Of a DNA stretch of 64,000 nt, positions 18,405-27,648 are shown piece after piece (within the stretch, counting starts at the first letter, position 1; each line of letters begins with the position of its first letter). This DNA comes from Desulfurivibrio alkaliphilus AHT 2 (GTDB lineage Bacteria; Desulfobacterota; Desulfobulbia; Desulfobulbales; Desulfurivibrionaceae): assembly GCF_000092205.1 (NCBI RefSeq), contig NC_014216.1, positions 2,113,742-2,177,741 on the forward strand, given 5' to 3'. The position numbers were made by a program, and so were the translations under genes. Below the pieces are notes generated by a model that saw only the letters and a list, made by a program, of their open reading frames with translations, had not been told where the DNA came from and made no database searches.

Positions 18405-19214
18405 TCAAGTAGACAGTTGAAAAATAGAGTTCCCAGCGTTCTTTGACAAATACTCCGCTGGCGTCAAATCAGCCAGGGAATCATGTGGCCGTTGTTCGTT
18501 GTACTCGATCATCCACCAGTAGGTGGCCTCCCTGACCTCGCCGAGGTTACGGAACAGATAAAGATCTAGCAGTTCATTCCGGAAGGTCCGGTTAAAGCGT
18601 TCAATATAGGCGTTCTGGTTGGGTTCTCCGGGTTGAATATACTGAATTATCATCCCGGTAGCTTCTGCCCAGGCGACGAATTCGCCGCTTAAAAACTCTG
18701 GACCGTTATCGACCCGCAAAATATCCGGCAAGCCCCGTTCCAGGCGAAGGCGTTCAAAAACCCTGATCAAACGCTTGCCGGTAATTGAAGTGTCAATTTC
18801 GATATGGACTGCCTCACGGTTGAAATCGTCAATCACGTTAAAGGTGCGAAACCGTTTGCCGGCGTGAAGCATATCGCTCATAAAGTCAGCCGACCAAACC
18901 TGGTCGGGGCGCGGCGGCACCAGCAGAGGCCGTTTGATTCTTTGTGGCAGCCGCTTCTTGGCCCGGCGCTGCTGGTTCAGTTTAAGCTCGCAGTAAACGC
19001 GGTAAACCCGTTTGTGATTCCAGCCATGACCATTGCGCCGCAGGGCCTTGTAGGTTTTCCAAAATCCCCAGCGTGGATGGCGGTCGATCATTGTATTAAT
19101 GGCGTCAATAACCTTGGCATCTCGGTCCCGGCCTTGCGAGGCTCGGTAATAGGCCGCCCGGGATAAACCGATACAGCGGCAACTTTGTTGCACGGAAAGC
19201 CGGTGCTCGGCCAC
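18405..19214 (-). CDS. IS3 transposase OrfB (DDE integrase core)
   Basis: 269 residues from ATG 19214. The integrase core has WSADFMSD (first D), LRVDNGPEFLS (second D) and PNQNAYIERFNRTFRNELLD (E), the full DDE set, preceded by an HTH_21-like segment RWGFWKTYKALRRNG. The native product is likely an OrfAB fusion made by -1 frameshifting at A7 (19257-19263), since the OrfB frame is open upstream into orfA. Intact. Confidence 0.92.
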   Translation of the reverse strand: MAEHRLSVQQSCRCIGLSRAAYYRASQGRDRDAKVIDAINTMIDRHPRWGFWKTYKALRRNGHGWNHKRVYRVYCELKLNQQRRAKKRLPQRIKRPLLVPPRPDQVWSADFMSDMLHAGKRFRTFNVIDDFNREAVHIEIDTSITGKRLIRVFERLRLERGLPDILRVDNGPEFLSGEFVAWAEATGMIIQYIQPGEPNQNAYIERFNRTFRNELLDLYLFRNLGEVREATYWWMIEYNEQRPHDSLADLTPAEYLSKNAGNSIFQLST

Positions 19215-19249
19215 CAGATAGGTTACTGCTTCGCGTTTCTCTGGCGGCC

Positions 19250-19516
19250 CTAAAGCTTTTTTTCAATCAGATCACGCAGGGCCTGGTTTTCCAAGGCCAT
19301 ATCGGCATACATGCGCTTGAGCTGCGAGAGCTCTCGCTCCGTTTCTTTCAAGCGCTTCAAGTCGGAGGCATTCATACCGCCGTACTTGGATTTCCAGTTG
19401 TAGTAGGTGGCGTCGGAGATGCCGTGCTTGCGGCAAATCTCTTTAACCGGGATGCCGGCATCGGCCTCCTTGAGAATCCCGATGATTTGGGTTTCGCTGA
19501 AACGTGATTTTTTCAT
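19250..19516 (-). CDS. IS3 transposase OrfA
   Basis: 88 residues. Helix-turn-helix KRSRFSETQII-type start, EICRKHGISDATYYNWKSKY, and a C-terminal leucine zipper (LKETERELSQLKRMYADMAL). The frame ends IEKKL at the slippery A-run used to make the OrfAB fusion. Confidence 0.9.
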   Translation of the reverse strand: MKKSRFSETQIIGILKEADAGIPVKEICRKHGISDATYYNWKSKYGGMNASDLKRLKETERELSQLKRMYADMALENQALRDLIEKKL

Positions 19517-19946
19517 AAGAGCCTCCTGACAGTATTTTGCCAGAAAACTCTATTTTTGGCATGTCTACATTTTGGGGAAGCTTACGCACAGGTCTCGATA
19601 GTCTCCTGGTCCGTCCGTAAAAGCAGGTCCGGGTTTTGCGGCACCTCACCGGCGTCGAGAAACAGGCGTACCATCTCGGAAATGCGCCTAAGGTTCTCCG
19701 CCCGACCCTCGGGGGAAACGCTCAGATCGCGACAAAGCCCCTGGCGCACGTTGTCGCCATCAAAAACATAGGTAAGCCTGCCGCTTTCATGCAGCTTCTC
19801 TTCCACCAAGTGGGCAATGGTGGATTTGCCGGAACAGGAAAGCCCGGTAAACCACAACACAACACTTTTCTGCCCCAGCAAAAGTTCCCTTTTGGCGCGA
19901 TTAACCGCCCCGCGAAAGGCAATGGTGTTGGTATTATCCATTATCA

Positions 19947-20291
19947 CTAAGACTTCTTACCATGGATAAGCGGAACGACGGTGCCGCCGGTTGACCACGG
20001 CCACTTTTGCGCCCATGCCCAGGCATGCTCCACGATGGTTTCCAGTTCGGCGTAACAAGGTTGCCAGCCTAGCACTTGCAGATCAGTGACCGATTCGTCC
20101 ACCTGGATAAACGAGGCGAAATGCAGCACAGCATCGAAACGGTGTCTAGAAAACAGGGCCGACAAAACATTTGCATCGGCCACATCCAGTTCGGCAACCG
20201 CAAGAGAACCAGACACCACCGAATCACGAAAGCCGGTGGAAAAATTAGAAACTTTAAAAATAAAGGGCTTCCCAAAGGGACACGGCCGCAC
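19947..20291 (-). pseudogene. galE: galE remnant with large internal deletion
   Basis: Matches UDP-glucose 4-epimerase at NFSTGFRDSVVSG..ELDVAD and AVLHFASFIQVDESV, then jumps in frame to VLGWQPCYAELETIVEHAWAW, the C-terminus of GalE. About 200 central residues with the catalytic Ser/Tyr/Lys are gone, and the first ~35 with GGAGYIGSH are replaced by unrelated codons. Another gene with its ends kept and middle lost. Confidence 0.8.
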
Positions 20292-20326
20292 TATTCGCCT
20301 GTCCCTCCGCTAGGTTATCAGTGTTA

Positions 20327-21076
20327 CTAAATGGGCCTGAAATGCCTTTGGGCAAGCGCCTGAATCGGCCAGCCGCAGAATTGCGTGATTCTGCCTTCAT
20401 CTAGTCCGAAATTCTGAATGTTTTTGCGAATTTCCTCGAAATAGATTTTCTGGTAACTCACCGTAGTGATAAATAGCTTGTTGTAGCCAACAGCAAACGG
20501 GGCAACTCTGGCACTCTGGCGATGGAAATACAGGGTGATACCCTCAAGGACTCCCAGCCATGAGTTATTAGGGAAATCGTCCAGGATAATGATGCCACCC
20601 GGCTGCAGACGTTCTGCAGCAAATTCCATATCGAACATCACATGCTGAACGGTATGACCGCCATCCACAGAAATAAGCGAGTAGTTGCGGTCATTGAGAT
20701 GCGTCATTCGCATGTTGAAGGAGTCTTCCTTCTCTACGACCACTCTGCCCGGCAGGCGGCAGTATTTAGAAATGTTGGCCATGAAGCGCTGCAGGTTCCC
20801 AAGGCCCGACTTGTCGATATTGAACATTTGTATATCGAACACATCTATTGCTACGGCTTCCTTGTCATCGGGTGTTACTCTTTCAATGGGGATGAAGAAT
20901 TTGCCTTCATGCACACCGATTTCCAGAGAATGCTCCCACTTGTGATCATGCTGTTTCATGATAGTGACGCAACAGTCCAACGCTTTCGGGATGTTGGCAC
21001 CAAGCCAGCCGTTCACCTCCTTGTAACCGTTTTCCAGATAAATTCTTGCTTCTTTGGATTCTGCAGTTTGATCCAT
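20327..21076 (-). CDS. Class I SAM-dependent methyltransferase (Methyltransf_24-like)
   Basis: About 249 residues. SAM motif I is HSLEIGVHEGKFFIPIE (residues ~50-65). The later acidic motif is SLISVDGGHTVQHVMFDM, and IIILDDFPNN follows, all typical of Methyltransf_24 proteins found in glycan clusters. ATG 21076 is preferred to TTG 21082 because AGGGAG lies 6 bases before it. It starts 2 bases after the heparinase stop, so the two were co-transcribed. The likely substrate is a sugar of the surface polysaccharide; this is inferred from context. Confidence 0.8.
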   Translation of the reverse strand: MDQTAESKEARIYLENGYKEVNGWLGANIPKALDCCVTIMKQHDHKWEHSLEIGVHEGKFFIPIERVTPDDKEAVAIDVFDIQMFNIDKSGLGNLQRFMANISKYCRLPGRVVVEKEDSFNMRMTHLNDRNYSLISVDGGHTVQHVMFDMEFAAERLQPGGIIILDDFPNNSWLGVLEGITLYFHRQSARVAPFAVGYNKLFITTVSYQKIYFEEIRKNIQNFGLDEGRITQFCGWPIQALAQRHFRPI

Positions 21077-21639
21077 AATCAACTCCCTGAAGTACTTTCA
21101 AATTCTACATTACAGCCAGGCACATGACGGTCATGACTCCAGTTTATGGAAAACTGCCCTCCTGGAAAGCTGCGTCCACACACTGGTGCCTCGATAGTGA
21201 TGCTACCAACCCCAATATCGACCGCCACATCTGCGGAATCTCCGAACCTAGCCACCATGACTTGCGGACAGTTTATAACAAGGTTTCTGCACAACATATT
21301 GCTTTCTTCACACTTGCCGTCCAGACTGGTTACCAGCGCCCTACTTTGATCCTCTAGGGCAAATTTTACCGGATCAAATGGTGGGCTCGCAGTTTGCCGT
21401 TCCTGCTCTGCTGATCCATGGAAAGTCATGGTCATGGACTTCCCTGCATTCCTGACAATCAGCCTGTCAGGCGATAATGACACAAGAGCAGCTTCCGGCG
21501 GCAAATGGTACCTGCTCTGTATCGGTACAGCTGCCTCGTTGCCCAATGGTATATCTGCGCAGAATACTATGGCTGAACCTAATTGGCCGAACACCCGCAG
21601 CCACCAGCATTGCGCTTCCATGAAAGCTATACTTACTAC

Positions 21640-23173
21640 CTGAACTTTCGGACTTGACCTAACTGGCCGTTAAAATGTTTTTATTTCTGCCATTTCCCGC
21701 TGGGGATAACAACATATGACAAGCTGTATCCATCAATACATTGATGATTCTTCGCACGGCATCTTCGGTGAGCTCACCGAGTTGCCGTATTTTGTCCAGG
21801 GCCAGGGTCATGATGCGCTGGAGCGCTTCGAGCAGGGTGATGTCCTGCATCTCCTCGGCACAGGCGTAGAAGAGGGAGCCCAAAGCCCGCTCATCGTTGT
21901 CCATCCGCTGCTGGAAGGAGAGGAAGCAGTAACGGATCATGACTATGGTGGCATGGGCGATCAGTCCGTCGAAATTCCGCATCTGCACCTCCTTTTCCAG
22001 GTTGAGGTAGTGCTTGACCACTTTGAACATCACCTCGATATCCCACCGTTTACCGTAGGTCTGAACGATCTCCTCCTCGCCGAGTTCCAGATCGGTGGAC
22101 AACAGGGCCAGCCAGTTTTTGGTGCTGCGATGCCGGACGAAGACAATTTTGGCCGGCAAGCCACATGTCAGCTCCACCGTGGTGCTGGCCAGGATTTTGG
22201 CCCGCCCCGGTCGTTTGTGCAGGTTCCGGTAGATTTCCCCCACTCGCCGGGAAACACCCTGATGCCGGAAACGGATATTGGGCATGTCCTTCAGCATGCA
22301 GATCACTGGCCTATGCCGGTGCAGTTTCCTGATGATCGAGGGAAAGGCGAACCAACTGTCCATCAGGATGTAACCGAAGTCGATGCCGCTTGCCATGATC
22401 CGCTTGATCATACCATCCAGCAGATCGGTGGACTTGGTCACCGCCTCTTGCCGGCGCCGGGCAGCGCAACAACGCCGGTCAAGTCGTCTTTTCTCACCCC
22501 ACAAACGTTTCTCCGGTTCACGCGAAGAAAGCAAGGCAAAGTCCACCGGCAAGGTGTTGTAACCATCCGACCAGGCCATGGTCAGCAGCTTGAAGCCCCT
22601 GGTAAACCGTTTACGGCAGTTGTCACGCACCCTGGCCAGCAACTCCACCTTGCGGGCATGGGGCCGTTCGTAGGTGCTGTCGTCGATGATCAGCACCTTC
22701 CGTTTTGGCTCCTCGGTCAGCAGGGAGAAAACGGTGGCGATTTTGGCCGCCAGTTGCAGCAGCAGCCGGCGCCAGTTGTAGTTGGCCCCCTGCAGGAGGT
22801 CATAGGCGGCGTCCTTGCCAAAGCCCTGCTCCCGTTCCACGATTCCGCGAAAGAAGTTCTCCTGGTTGAAGGCCAGCATGAAGATGGACTTCAGCAGCCG
22901 AACCGGCGAAGCGCCCCGCAGCTTACGGATACCCGCCCGGTTGAGCAGGGTGCCGAGGGAGAAGTTGTCAAAGAACTGATCGACTTTGCTGTTCAGTTGC
23001 CTTACTGCTTGCTGTTCTTGGCTGCCCGTGATATTTTGCATTCACGCCTCTTCTTTTTGATTTTATTGAGTTTTTGGCAATTCCCAATATATCAAAAAGC
23101 AAGGGGCGTTTCACGTTTTATTTAGTTAAATCAGGGCTTTGAGTTTATTTTTTTCTCAAGTCCGAAAGTTCAG
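21640..23173 (-). mobile_element. IS4-family element
   Basis: 1534 bases, with perfect 18-base terminal inverted repeats CTGAACTTTCGGACTTGA. It is flanked on both sides by TTACTAC (21633-21639 and 23174-23180), a 7-base target duplication. One transposase gene fills it. The clean duplication and intact transposase point to a recent insertion into the heparinase-like gene. Confidence 0.93.
21659..23041 (-). CDS. IS4-family transposase
   Basis: 460 residues. DDE motifs: IIDDSTYERP (first D), YILMDSWFAFP (second D) and the YREK signature YGKRWDIEVMFKVVKHYL, with Y, R, E and K in the expected spacing. The whole length is open and the frame shows no damage, so the element may be active. Confidence 0.93.
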   Translation of the reverse strand: MQNITGSQEQQAVRQLNSKVDQFFDNFSLGTLLNRAGIRKLRGASPVRLLKSIFMLAFNQENFFRGIVEREQGFGKDAAYDLLQGANYNWRRLLLQLAAKIATVFSLLTEEPKRKVLIIDDSTYERPHARKVELLARVRDNCRKRFTRGFKLLTMAWSDGYNTLPVDFALLSSREPEKRLWGEKRRLDRRCCAARRRQEAVTKSTDLLDGMIKRIMASGIDFGYILMDSWFAFPSIIRKLHRHRPVICMLKDMPNIRFRHQGVSRRVGEIYRNLHKRPGRAKILASTTVELTCGLPAKIVFVRHRSTKNWLALLSTDLELGEEEIVQTYGKRWDIEVMFKVVKHYLNLEKEVQMRNFDGLIAHATIVMIRYCFLSFQQRMDNDERALGSLFYACAEEMQDITLLEALQRIMTLALDKIRQLGELTEDAVRRIINVLMDTACHMLLSPAGNGRNKNILTAS

Positions 23174-24469
23174 TTACTACAATACCGAACCCAGGGCCCT
23201 GAAGTATTTGACCCACCGTATTCTGGTATTTACACGGATGCGAAAAGATCAGAGTATTGTGGGCCAACTGGGTCTGGAAGTAATGATACCTGAGAGGATT
23301 GCGGTATTTGAACGGGCCACCGCTGTCGGTAAAAAAGGGAGTGCCGCCCAGAAAGGTCACGAATGACCCGCCATCAATATGACCATGTGGCCCAACCTTG
23401 TCTTTGGCTAGGAATATGGAAAGCAACCCAGTGTCGTTCTCATCTAGGTCCCGGAATACAAAGTAGCCATCCCTCCTGAAGTCAGTAAGGTACTGCAGAT
23501 TTCCCCTTTCCTGGCTCTGTCCGATCAGGAATGCGGTTTCATCATCCAGATAAGGATCCTCCATGAAGGCACGGTAATATTTTTCATTGACAAACATGTT
23601 GTATTTCGTGTCGCCAATCGGAGGCACGAGCCCCTTTCGGGGCATGACCAGCCAAAGAAAACGATTCATCTTCTTCAGCAGGCCCACCATGTCCATATCG
23701 ATCTCTATACCGTTGGCATTGAGAAAGTCGTAATGGTTTCTCACACGTTCCATCCAGAATACATGGTAAAAGCAAGCGTGTTCCTTGCTGGTGCCATCCT
23801 TAAGCGTAACAGATGCATCAACGTGCTCCAGAAAAGTCCGGCGGGCCTTGTTGATGTAACTTTCCCCTATTAGAGTTTCCCTGAAAAAATTAAGCGCAAT
23901 ATCAAGCAAACCCTCAATCTGGAAGATGGTATGATTGCTGAGCAACCATTTACCTGAATCCATAAAGGCAATAATTTTTTCTGCGTGCATCTGCATCACG
24001 CGCAAGTAACGGTCACGCTCTACAGCGTCCAGCAAAGGTTCCAGAAAACTTGCATATACAAGGCTGAGATAGGACGAACGGTAGGACGCAGCATGGTCAT
24101 CCCAGACATCGGGTGAATCGGCGGTTTGTGGCTGTTCCAGAAAATCGAAATAACTGAGTACCATTTCCCTGAGCCTATCCACCTGAGCCTGGAAAAACTC
24201 AGGTGCATGATCCTCGGTCGTCAGGCCATGATAGACAGTACCCAGAAAATACAAACTGTGGAAATACAGCTTCCAGGTAGGATCACTGGCGGGATCCATA
24301 TCCCATTGAAAAGGCACCTGTAGAAGAGTCAAGGGAAAGTTGCCACGCACGAAGACCTTACTGTGGACACGGTATTCCTGCCAAAGGGCAGGCTTTGCCA
24401 CAACTTCCAGTTCAGGGGCCCGCAGGTAGACATTGGCATTACTGGCACTCTGGACAAAAAAAGGAGTAT

Positions 24470-26866
24470 TCACAGTGGCAATCCTGCAACCACGTTGTAC
24501 CACGAAAACCTATCCTTGTAGGGGCCATACACTTCCTTAGATGAACCAGGGTAAAGAAAAGCAGTCATTGACTCCACCATCTTGCTCATGCACTCCCCCA
24601 TGTGCCCATAATCATCGAACAACATCCCAACATCATCGCCAATAATCTCGGGTAGTATCCCATCTTTGGGTGCAATAACTGGGCATGAGAACGTGATGCT
24701 AAGCATTGCCGCTCCTGACGTTACAATCCGTCTATATGGTAAGACGCAGACGTCAGCAGCATTGAAATAGTACTGAACGTCATCTTCTTCAATAAAGCCT
24801 GGCTTAAAAATTATATTGGCAGATTGCGCCTCCCTTTCGAGAGCGTCGGCAGCGTTTGAGTCCATAACTCGGCCCGCGATAAGTAAAGTCGTGTTTAGGT
24901 GGCCCTTCGCAACCTTTTTGTATTCCTTAAGCAGAGGCTCCACGCCTTTATAACCTCTGATGTTTCCAAAAAACAAAAAGACAAATGAATCGGAATTTAT
25001 TCCCAGCGCCTCCCGGGCATCTGCCCTACTTACTGTATTGGCATAATAGCCTTCATAGGTCCCATGTGGCACTATCACGATCATTTGGGGCGGAATTCCT
25101 AGCTCAGTTATAAGCTTTTCCTTCGCCATTACCCCGTGCGCAAGTGCGATATCAACGTGCTCCATGATCTTTTTGCGAAGCATGAGCTCGGTTTTGTAGA
25201 ACTTAGTGTCGTGCGAAATGATGTTGTGGGCGGTATAGATAATACCATATCCGAGTGATTTCGCGTATGATAGGTGCTCAAGGAGCTGATCAGCACCATC
25301 CGCTCGCTCGGCATCAATGAACGCATGCAGCCAATGCAGATGAATATATTCGAATTTTTCTCGCTCTCTTTCAAGTAGTTCTTTGCACAACGCCTCTCTC
25401 GCGAACCCGGCCACGCGCACGCCAAACCTCTCTGCGACCGCTCCATAAAACAGTTTTTGGTATGGATTATTCGAAATCCATGCCGGAAAGAACATTATCC
25501 CGTTTTTTTTACCTGGTATATAAAATTTACGCTCTAACCGTCTGTCCAGTTGCTTTTTTCTCTCTAAGTCTTTTTTGGCTTCAAAAAATCGAAGAACCTC
25601 CTCTTCTTCCTTGGATCTGACCTCTAGAAACTCTTTGTAAAGCCACCATTTATTTTGGCGAACACAGAATTCTTTTACAAGTTCTTCGTCAACCAACCTC
25701 AGTTGTTCTTTGACGCGGGCAAATAACCCAGAGAAATGCTCTTTTGAAATTATTTTCAGTGTATATAAGAAAGAACTAACCATCTTGATATCCACCAGCC
25801 TTTTATAGCTTGTGGGAACAGCGTTTTCCAGAATCCATTCTTGAACGGCAGCGTAGGCGCTAAACTCAAAATCACAGTTTGAGTTTTTGCGATGCAAGTT
25901 GGTTACGGATGACTCGCTCTCTCTTCTGTAATGGTATGCGATGAGATCATTGTCAAAATCGATTCTTTGCGCATAATAGTAAGCCTTGAATATAAAAGGT
26001 ACATCAACAGCCGCTTTTGTTTCCCCTAGCTGAATCAAAGCAGCTTTCAAAAGCTTACTGCTATAAACCTTGTCCCAAATCATGAAGCTATCATGATACT
26101 TGTACCTTTCCGATTTCGGGTCATTAAAGCCGTTATTGGTATACTTGCGTTCTTCAACGATCCCAGTTGGCAAATGATTTTTGAAGCCTCCTGAGAAGAC
26201 TATGTCTGAGTAGTTGCTTAGTGCTTTTTTCATCAAAGCTCCGAAGAAGCCGGAATCAACCCAGTCATCACTGTCAACGAAGCCTATATATGCTCCTTTT
26301 GCCTCTTCAATTGCCTGATTCCTCGGTGTACCAGGATTGCCGCTTGGCTTATGGTTGACAATAACTTTTATGCGGGGATCCTGCTCATAAAGACATTGGA
26401 TGATTGCGCCAGAGTTGTCGGTTGAGCCATCGTTAACAACGATCAATTCGAAATCACCAAAGGTTTGATTAAGTATGCTTGATAAGCACTGCTCAAGGTA
26501 TTGTCCTGAGTTGTAGACGGGAACGATGATACTCAACTTGGGACCAACCCAATTTTCAATGTGATTCTTATTATAATACAACAAAAGGCTGTTTAGAATT
26601 TTGCTCTCTGGTCTATGAGAAAGCGCTTTGTATAGCTCCCGATGCGCCTCGCTATGGTTGCCAGCTTTGTTAAGCGCAAGTACCAGATTTTGCCAGTACA
26701 GATCAGAGGCCCCTCCTTCTTGGACCGCCTTTCTATACATGTTGATCGCTTTCCAATATTCCTTGTTCGAAAAATGACTATTTGCCAAGGAGAAACAGGT
26801 TCTTGGTTTCCTAACCACAGGGAAGTCTGTGGCTTTAAAAAAGTTATTCCCCTCTTTCAGACTCAT
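24470..26866 (-). CDS. Two-domain glycosyltransferase (TPR-GT2-GT4)
   Basis: About 798 residues. Residues ~20-105 are TPR-like helices. Residues ~110-230 are a GT2 domain: KLSIIVPVYNSGQYLEQCL, VVNDGSTDNSG, and the metal motif in GFVDSDDWV. A coiled linker (~430-450) follows, then a GT4 GT-B domain with LHWLHAF, VPHGTYEGYY, FLFFGNIRGYKG, LLIAGRV and ADVCVLPYRRIVTSGA. It could add two sugars in sequence. ATG 26866 is favoured because GAGG precedes it; ATG 26881 is also possible. Base composition is clearly AT-richer than the rml/ugd genes, suggesting separate acquisition. The stop overlaps the next gene's GTG start. Confidence 0.88.
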   Translation of the reverse strand: MSLKEGNNFFKATDFPVVRKPRTCFSLANSHFSNKEYWKAINMYRKAVQEGGASDLYWQNLVLALNKAGNHSEAHRELYKALSHRPESKILNSLLLYYNKNHIENWVGPKLSIIVPVYNSGQYLEQCLSSILNQTFGDFELIVVNDGSTDNSGAIIQCLYEQDPRIKVIVNHKPSGNPGTPRNQAIEEAKGAYIGFVDSDDWVDSGFFGALMKKALSNYSDIVFSGGFKNHLPTGIVEERKYTNNGFNDPKSERYKYHDSFMIWDKVYSSKLLKAALIQLGETKAAVDVPFIFKAYYYAQRIDFDNDLIAYHYRRESESSVTNLHRKNSNCDFEFSAYAAVQEWILENAVPTSYKRLVDIKMVSSFLYTLKIISKEHFSGLFARVKEQLRLVDEELVKEFCVRQNKWWLYKEFLEVRSKEEEEVLRFFEAKKDLERKKQLDRRLERKFYIPGKKNGIMFFPAWISNNPYQKLFYGAVAERFGVRVAGFAREALCKELLEREREKFEYIHLHWLHAFIDAERADGADQLLEHLSYAKSLGYGIIYTAHNIISHDTKFYKTELMLRKKIMEHVDIALAHGVMAKEKLITELGIPPQMIVIVPHGTYEGYYANTVSRADAREALGINSDSFVFLFFGNIRGYKGVEPLLKEYKKVAKGHLNTTLLIAGRVMDSNAADALEREAQSANIIFKPGFIEEDDVQYYFNAADVCVLPYRRIVTSGAAMLSITFSCPVIAPKDGILPEIIGDDVGMLFDDYGHMGECMSKMVESMTAFLYPGSSKEVYGPYKDRFSWYNVVAGLPL

Positions 26867-26937
26867 ACCAACCTCGATCATATCAATAATGCCAAGACGT
26901 CAGGCCATTGATAGCCAGACTACAATTTTTTGTTTAT

Positions 26938-27648
26938 TCAGATAACTACAGCTGCGCCACAAATACCGTGTTCACCACACACCGAATAAAAACACCACCA
27001 CTCCCCATATTTTTTCGCCATCACAAACGGATCGCGCAATTGATGCACTCCTACAGCCGCCCCATGCTCCGAAGGTGCAACCGGATAAGCGATTCCCTCA
27101 TAGCCCTCACTTGGCCTGATCACCTCCACCGGCTCTGTCGGTCGCCAATGCAGCCAATCCTCGCGCATATCGACACTGGCCATCAGAATGCGCTCTGGCG
27201 CATCGCCCACCCTCGAATAAAAGATCCGCAGCCAATGGCCCTCCACCAACACGGCGGCATGCCGCATATTTTTCAGGAAGTTACCTCGCAGCTCAAAGGG
27301 TCCATCGGGGTGCGGCCCCCGGTACAGCTCGCCCCAGCCTTCGTTGTTGTTCTTGGCTAATGCGTACCAATGGTCTTGCCACTGCCAGACACGGAAGTAG
27401 AACTTGCCGAGCAGGTCAGGCATGGCTCTGAAATGAATACCGTCTTCCGAATAGGCAAACCCAGTCCGTTGGCCCGACCTGGCTTTTGCCGGGCCGTAAA
27501 AATACACAACATCTTCAAACAAGTTCAGTAATTGGGCACTGAAACGCAGGTTGCAAAAAAAGTAGCTACGCCATACTTTGTCATCTGGCATACTTTTGCG
27601 AAATTTGGTCCTGAACCACGATAATCGCAACTGCCACCGGTTGATCAC
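26938..27648 (-). CDS. Beta-propeller (GH43-like fold) protein, possibly truncated
   Basis: About 236 residues built of repeated short strands. It has GFAYSEDGIHF, WYALAKNNNEGWGELYRG, RHAAVLVEGHWLRIFYSRVGDAPE and the closing blade LRDPFVMAKKYGEWWCFYSVCGEHG, typical of five-bladed glycosidase-like propellers. GTG 27648 overlaps the stop of the upstream FkbM gene (GTGA), so the two are coupled. The length is short for the family and no catalytic acids can be assigned, so it may be a fragment or non-catalytic. A glycan-related role is inferred from its place. Confidence 0.6.
   Translation of the reverse strand: MINRWQLRLSWFRTKFRKSMPDDKVWRSYFFCNLRFSAQLLNLFEDVVYFYGPAKARSGQRTGFAYSEDGIHFRAMPDLLGKFYFRVWQWQDHWYALAKNNNEGWGELYRGPHPDGPFELRGNFLKNMRHAAVLVEGHWLRIFYSRVGDAPERILMASVDMREDWLHWRPTEPVEVIRPSEGYEGIAYPVAPSEHGAAVGVHQLRDPFVMAKKYGEWWCFYSVCGEHGICGAAVVI

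Larger units (their letters stand above)
18391..19586 (-). mobile_element. IS3-family element (two-ORF type)
   Basis: 1196 bases. The ends are inverted repeats: CGTAAGCTTCCCC at the left, with the matching text at the right, and further matches at GTAGACA and AAAAATAGAGTT. Both sides carry CACA (18387-18390 and 19587-19590), a 4-base target duplication as expected for the IS407 subgroup. It contains orfA and orfB with an A7 slippery run at their junction. Removing it with one CACA restores a continuous cysC sequence. Confidence 0.88.
18376..19947 (-). pseudogene. cysC: cysC (APS kinase), internal deletion plus IS3 insertion
   Basis: The N-terminal half is adenylylsulfate kinase: VVLWFTGLSCSGKSTIAH (P-loop), FDGDNVRQGLCRDLSVSPEGRAEN and ISEMVRLFLDAG. 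The text then jumps in frame to EVPQNPDLLLRTD, the C-terminal region, so ~60 residues with the second half of the active site are missing. At ETCA the IS3 element (18391-19586) interrupts. On its far side the reading GCG GAA AAG TGA follows, and a one-base shift would give the expected VIQLL tail. It once made PAPS for sulfation of the glycan; now inactive. Confidence 0.8.
21079..24473 (-). pseudogene. Heparinase II/III-like protein, split by IS4
   Basis: Two halves. The front (24473 to 23181, ~431 residues) has the alpha/alpha toroid, with GKWLLSNHTIFQIEGLLDIAL, and the lyase segment FLAKDKVGPHGHIDGGSFVTF..TPFFTDSGG. The back (21639 to 21079, ~187 residues) is the beta-sandwich end. Removing the element at 21640-23173 and one TTACTAC copy restores a continuous frame (GFGIVVSIAFMEAQ) of ~620 residues, near the family length. 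The start is GTG 24473, overlapping the upstream glycosyltransferase stop (GTGA). Such proteins sit in polysaccharide loci and modify or cleave uronate polymers. As it stands it is interrupted. Confidence 0.8.

Noticed and set aside
21716-23125. Plus-strand open frame of 469 codons across the IS4 element
   Set aside because: Antisense to an intact DDE transposase; no domain recognised.
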